DNA of 9,483 bases, taken from an uncultured Clostridia bacterium. GTDB lineage: Bacteria > Bacillota > Clostridia > Christensenellales > UBA1242. The stretch is taken from NCBI GenBank assembly GCA_944363385.1, contig CALVUB010000025.1, positions 1 through 9,483 of the forward strand, written 5' to 3'. Both the position numbers and the translations under genes were made by a program. Shown here one piece after another: positions 6,125 through 9,483 of this stretch. Numbering within the stretch: position 1 is the stretch's first letter; every line of letters starts with the position of its first letter. Below the pieces are notes generated by a model. That model made no database searches. It was given only the letters and a program-made list of their open reading frames with translations, and was not told the origin of the DNA.

Positions 6125-8890
6125 ATGGATATAAAAGACGGAGTTTTAGTATATGTCGACTCAAAAGACCTTGACCTTTTAAAGTCAAACCCAGACGAAT
6201 TTTGGAAAGACGTGACAAAGATTGGAGATGCTGCGTTTTATGGTTATTCAAGTTTAATTTCTATAACCATTCCAGACAGTGTGACAGAGATTGAAAAGAG
6301 TGCGTTTTGGGGTTGTTCAAGCCTAACCTCAATAACTATTCCAAATAGTGTTATTAGTATTGGAGATTGGGCATTCTGTTATTGTGAAAGTTTAACAGAA
6401 ATAATCATTCCAAACAGTGTGACAAAGATTGGAAAGAATGCATTTAATCATTGTTCAAGTTTAACCTCAATAATCATTCCAAACAGTGTGACAGAGATTG
6501 AAGATTTTGCATTTGAAAGTTGTTCAAGCCTAACCTCAATAACCATTCCAGAAGGCGTGACAGGGATTGGAAGGCATGCGTTTGACGGTTGTTCAAGCCT
6601 AACCTCAATAACTATTCCAGAAGGCGTGACAGCGATTGGATGGTTTGCGTTTGAAGGTTGTTCAAGCCTAACCTCAATAACTATTCCAAACAGTGTGACA
6701 GCGATTGGAGAGGGTGCGTTTAAAGGTTGTAAAAGTTTAACATCTATAAACATTCCAGATAGCGTGACAGGGATTGGAAGGCATGCGTTTGAAGGTTGTT
6801 CAAGCCTAACCTCAATAACCATTCCAGAAGGCGTGACAAAGATAGGAGGGAATGCGTTTAGAGGCTGTTCAAGTTTAACCTCAATAACCATTCCAAACAG
6901 TGTGACAGAGATCGGAGAGAGTGCGTTTAATAGTTGTTCAAGCCTAACCTCAATAACCATTCCAGAAGGCGTGACATGGATTGGAATGCATGCGTTTAGA
7001 GGCTGTTCAAGTTTAGAAGAATTTAATGTAGAGCCAGGTAATACAAACTATAAAACAACTCCTGATAAGAGATGTCTGCTTGATTCTGATAATAAATTGA
7101 TTGGGTTTGCTCCTGCTGGTCTGACAAGCTATTCAATTCCAGAAGGTGTGACAAAGATTGGAACGGCTGCGTTTAGAGACTGTTCAAGTTTAACTTCAAT
7201 AACTATTCCAGAAGGTGTGACAGATATTGGAGGTTCTGCGTTTGAGGGTTGTCCAAATTTGTGTCTAATTTTTAAAAATTTTGAAAATGTCAAACATCCT
7301 ATAAATGCACTTTTGAATGCAAATTTTAAATATGCTTATATAAATAATAGTGGCGAGGTGGTTTTTTCGTACCAGAAAGAGCCAAAGTATGAAGATTATT
7401 TAAAAATTGCCTTGACCGACTCTTCAGAAATGACCATAAAAAAAGACAATGATTATTTTCAAGTTGGGCTTTCTGATGTGACGAATAAAAATTTTATCAA
7501 AAATTTAATGCAAGCAACTGAGTGGAAAAAGCAAGGAGAGGTCAAATTCATTCCACCAAATTATACTTTAAGTGTTTTTCCACCAGACCAATTTGATAAA
7601 TATTATCTACACAAAAACAACAAGCGCTGGGCAGAACTGGTGAAGAAGACAGGCTTGGGGACATTGGATGGACAAGAGAAATACAACTCTCTTGTTGACC
7701 TTATGAAAATTTACTACGCTCTTCGTGGTTTTTCCGACAAACAGGCTGAAAGAGACGAAGCTTTTAAGTATGTCGAAAATCATGTTGCTCGTTGCCATGA
7801 TAAAGAAAAATCCCCTCAAGATATCGGTGAAGAAATTCACAGAAGATTTTCTGGTTTAGTGCTTAAAGAGGCATACAATCCTGATTTTGCTAAGTTTTTC
7901 ATGAGATATTATCATGAAAATCCTGACTTTATGATGTTTAATATTGATGATCATGAGCAAGATTATTTGTGTAAAGCTCACAATAATTTTGCGCTAATTC
8001 AAAGCATATTCCCAAACAAAGTTGTAACTGGAAACACAAAGCGAGACCTTTTGTCTCCAGAGTTCGTTGCAGAGCATTGCGATATTGTGAAATATAATAA
8101 TATAGATAAAGGCAACGAGGCACTTGCTATGTTGGTTGGTCGATATGGCTATTCGCAAGACCAATTTGATGAAATGCAAGGTATATACAATGTGGCAAAA
8201 GGACTTAAAGATAAATATGTAATTCAAGCGGATAGGGCAAAAGCAGAAAATGGTATTTCCTTTAGGGTGCTTGAAAAAGATGACCCGCTCGGCTTTGTTC
8301 TTGGTGACATTACCAATTGCTGTCAAAAGATTGGAGACGCTGGTGGCTCATGTGTCGATGATGGCTATCGCAATCCAAATGCTGGCTTTTTGGTGTTTGA
8401 AGAAGAAATCAAAGACGAAAATGGTCAGCCAACTGGCGAATATCAAATTCTTGCTCAAGCATACATTTGGTATGACCCTGAAAATAAAACCGTTTGCTAC
8501 GATAATATTGAAATACCTACAAAAATTCTAAAAGCCTTGAGAGAAGGCAAACAGCTTTCTACCGAAGGCTTGATGAAGTCGCTTACCGAATCTGCAGACG
8601 CAATCATGAGCGCAATGAACAGAAATGGAGTTGAAGTTAAGAAAGTTACAACTGGTCAAGGCTATAACGACTTGCGCGAAGAGCTTGAAAAAGAATATGG
8701 CGCTCCTGAACGGTCTCAAATTGCACAACATAGAGACTATTTCGGTTACAGCGATGCAAAAGGAGCGCAATATATGATAAGAACTTATGACCAAACCACA
8801 AAACTTTACGCATCAAGCATAAAAAATGAAATTGAAAAGGTTAGGGGAGATATAAAAGCTATAGGCTTAGCGCAAGCCCAAAATGAGTGA
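6125..8890 (+). CDS. BspA-type leucine-rich-repeat protein with a C-terminal TNCCQ domain
   Basis: This 921-residue protein starts at an ATG with AAAGGA seven bases upstream. After a 34-residue lead come fourteen BspA/LRR_5 repeats of 23 residues with the pattern AF.GCSSLTSITIP..VT.IG: twelve from residue 35 to about 298, a 46-residue insertion, then two more to about 378. BspA-like repeats usually mediate binding to proteins. Residues about 420-690 are mainly helical and unassigned. Residues about 700-860 form a distinct domain: GDITNCCQKIGDAGGSC (Cys732, Cys733, Cys743), then AGFLVFEEE, ILAQAYIWY, TVCYDNIEIP and VTTGQGYNDL. This strand-helix order, ending with a helix and a G-x-G-Y, reminds me of acetyltransferase (GNAT) folds, but that is a guess. 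Unlike most BspA proteins it lacks a signal peptide and anchor, so an intracellular or injected role is inferred. Confidence 0.88.
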   Translation: MDIKDGVLVYVDSKDLDLLKSNPDEFWKDVTKIGDAAFYGYSSLISITIPDSVTEIEKSAFWGCSSLTSITIPNSVISIGDWAFCYCESLTEIIIPNSVTKIGKNAFNHCSSLTSIIIPNSVTEIEDFAFESCSSLTSITIPEGVTGIGRHAFDGCSSLTSITIPEGVTAIGWFAFEGCSSLTSITIPNSVTAIGEGAFKGCKSLTSINIPDSVTGIGRHAFEGCSSLTSITIPEGVTKIGGNAFRGCSSLTSITIPNSVTEIGESAFNSCSSLTSITIPEGVTWIGMHAFRGCSSLEEFNVEPGNTNYKTTPDKRCLLDSDNKLIGFAPAGLTSYSIPEGVTKIGTAAFRDCSSLTSITIPEGVTDIGGSAFEGCPNLCLIFKNFENVKHPINALLNANFKYAYINNSGEVVFSYQKEPKYEDYLKIALTDSSEMTIKKDNDYFQVGLSDVTNKNFIKNLMQATEWKKQGEVKFIPPNYTLSVFPPDQFDKYYLHKNNKRWAELVKKTGLGTLDGQEKYNSLVDLMKIYYALRGFSDKQAERDEAFKYVENHVARCHDKEKSPQDIGEEIHRRFSGLVLKEAYNPDFAKFFMRYYHENPDFMMFNIDDHEQDYLCKAHNNFALIQSIFPNKVVTGNTKRDLLSPEFVAEHCDIVKYNNIDKGNEALAMLVGRYGYSQDQFDEMQGIYNVAKGLKDKYVIQADRAKAENGISFRVLEKDDPLGFVLGDITNCCQKIGDAGGSCVDDGYRNPNAGFLVFEEEIKDENGQPTGEYQILAQAYIWYDPENKTVCYDNIEIPTKILKALREGKQLSTEGLMKSLTESADAIMSAMNRNGVEVKKVTTGQGYNDLREELEKEYGAPERSQIAQHRDYFGYSDAKGAQYMIRTYDQTTKLYASSIKNEIEKVRGDIKAIGLAQAQNE
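6227..7018 (+). repeat. Twelve tandem 69-base units encoding leucine-rich repeats
   Basis: The segment is built of 69-base units encoding 23 residues each. Many units are nearly identical in DNA as well as protein, including blocks such as TGTTCAAGCCTAACCTCAAT, even at synonymous positions. A further two units lie at about 7157-7258. Such uniformity points to recent duplication or gene conversion. Confidence 0.93.
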
Positions 8891-8897
8891 GGTGTTT

Positions 8898-9140
8898 ATG
8901 GAAAACATTGAAGAGATTTTGCTGTCATATACAAAACAGTTGAACGCATTAGAAGAAGAGTTAAACTTGCTTGAAAGAGAAAAGCAAGAGATTATAAAAG
9001 CTTATCAGAGCGCAGATGACAAAAACCGAAAGAAGATAGAGGCTCACATGAAGCAAAGTGAGGAAAGTTTTGAACTGCTTTTAAAAGAAGTGCTTGCACT
9101 TTCAGCTAAAATCCGAAAACTTAAAAATATGTATTGTTAA
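8898..9140 (+). CDS. Small coiled-coil protein
   Basis: This 80-residue product is almost wholly helical and charged. Heptad-like spacing over ALEEELNLLEREKQEI and again over FELLLKEVLALSAKIRKLK suggests an antiparallel or dimeric coiled coil with a break near residues 37-45. The ATG at 8898 is preferred because GTGAGG (8887-8892) lies five bases upstream. An in-frame ATG at 8883, overlapping the last codons of the leucine-rich-repeat gene, would add five residues but has no clear binding site. It follows the previous stop by seven bases and is closed by a terminator, so it is the last gene of the unit and probably translationally coupled. There is no membrane segment and a single cysteine at the C-terminus. 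The function is unknown; it may be a partner or chaperone of the large protein. Confidence 0.78.
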   Translation: MENIEEILLSYTKQLNALEEELNLLEREKQEIIKAYQSADDKNRKKIEAHMKQSEESFELLLKEVLALSAKIRKLKNMYC

Positions 9141-9142
9141 AT

Positions 9143-9215
9143 AAAAACCTGCTTTAGAGAAATGAACTTTAAAAGTTAAAAGCTTTAAAAGCGCATTTCA
9201 AAATGCAGGTTTTTT
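9143..9215 (+). terminator. Branched hairpin terminator of the three-gene unit
   Basis: The outer stem AAAAACCTGC (9143-9152) pairs with GCAGGTTTTT (9205-9214), ending in a T run. Inside it, GAAATG (9159-9164) pairs with CATTTC (9194-9199). Within that are two small hairpins with TAA loops: AACTT/AAGTT (9165-9177) and GCTT/AAGC (9182-9192). The result is a three-way-junction shape, larger than an ordinary terminator. Confidence 0.75.
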
Positions 9216-9322
9216 GTTTGTGCTGTAACAAAAAGCTCGCTGTGAAGGGTTAAAAATTGATGCCAAATACAAAAAAGAGGCAAGTTTTGCAAAAAATTTT
9301 TTCTTTTAAAATGTTATAAAAT

Positions 9323-9331
9323 TGCTATAAT
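9323..9331 (+). promoter_or_regulatory. Extended -10 promoter
   Basis: TGCTATAAT combines a perfect -10 (9326-9331) with the extended TGn element. No good -35 is present at 17 bases upstream. Transcription would start near 9338 and run into a short hairpin-rich, A-rich segment. Confidence 0.5.
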
Positions 9332-9459
9332 CATATCAAAAAATAGCTTTAAAATGGCTTAAAAAGCAAACACGCGGAAATGTGTTGGAGTTAAAAACAA
9401 AAAAAGTAAAAAAAATCTAAAAAAAGTTGAAAATTTTTTAATTTTTTTTGAAAAAACTG

Positions 9460-9465
9460 TTGACA
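9460..9465 (+). promoter_or_regulatory. -35 box of a promoter cut by the window end
   Basis: TTGACA is an exact -35 match. With a 17-base spacer the -10 box would begin at the last base of the window, so a gene probably starts just beyond it. Confidence 0.45.
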
Positions 9466-9483
9466 TTTAAATTGGCGTTGTGC

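Larger units (their letters stand above)
9216..9483. other. Intergenic region without a convincing gene
   Basis: These 268 bases are very AT-rich with long A and T runs and no frame supported by a ribosome binding site. They hold an extended -10 promoter (9323-9331), small hairpins downstream (GCTT/AAGC at 9357-9367, AACAC/GTGTT at 9369-9386), and at the edge TTGACA (9460-9465). That last box would be the -35 of a promoter whose -10 lies outside the window. Confidence 0.6.

Noticed and set aside
6448..6960. 170-codon - strand frame opposite the leucine-rich repeats
   Set aside because: Its periodic sequence is just the antisense of the 69-base units, with no start signals of its own.
6227..7018. 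CRISPR array or satellite DNA
   Set aside because: The periodic units are in-frame coding repeats of 23 residues with no spacer-repeat structure.
8883..8897. Upstream ATG of the coiled-coil gene
   Set aside because: No ribosome binding site precedes it, while GTGAGG is well placed for the ATG at 8898; the upstream start remains possible.
9260..9319. 19-codon frame starting ATG at 9260
   Set aside because: Too short, with a poor binding site, and it ends inside the extended -10 promoter area.
9359..9466. 35-codon - strand frame rich in Phe and Leu
   Set aside because: It arises from poly-A/T runs; no binding site or promoter supports it.

Overview
The window looks like a chromosomal stretch from a low-GC Gram-positive bacterium, probably an uncultured Clostridia-like Firmicute. 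The signs are an AT-rich base composition, strong AGGAGG-type ribosome binding sites, consensus sigma-A promoters, a T-box leader in front of a homodimeric-type glycyl-tRNA synthetase, a PASTA-bearing penicillin-binding protein and two YugP-type zinc peptidases. TGA is used as a normal stop (8888-8890), so the code is standard. No rRNA, tRNA, insertion sequence, integrase or CRISPR array was seen.

Left part, 1-2063, + strand: the C-terminal end of a class B penicillin-binding protein (KTGT motif plus one PASTA domain). It is followed by two tandem, diverged membrane zinc metallopeptidases of the YugP family, which close at a clear intrinsic terminator. All three act at the cell envelope.

Middle part, 2064-5080: a consensus promoter drives a cytoplasmic WG-repeat protein, whose real start is at 2237 and not at an earlier GTG that lies in the promoter. 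A possible 27-residue ORF overlaps its end. Two back-to-back bidirectional hairpin terminators separate this from the - strand, where there is an unreported-looking 57-residue gene with its own promoter, and then glyS. The glyS promoter and T-box leader (4868-5045) occupy most of the gap up to the next + strand unit.

Right part, 5198-9215, + strand: a perfect sigma-A promoter starts what looks like one three-gene unit. It holds a 274-residue protein with a duplicated module, a 921-residue protein joining fourteen BspA-type leucine-rich repeats to an unassigned C-terminal domain with a TNCCQ motif, and an 80-residue coiled-coil protein. The unit ends in an elaborate branched hairpin that doubles as the terminator. 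None of the three has a signal peptide, so they probably act inside the cell. This cassette is the best candidate for an undescribed system. It shares an 11-base promoter block with the WG-repeat gene, which hints at common control. The final 268 bases hold no convincing gene but do contain an extended -10 promoter, small hairpins and a -35 box cut by the window edge.
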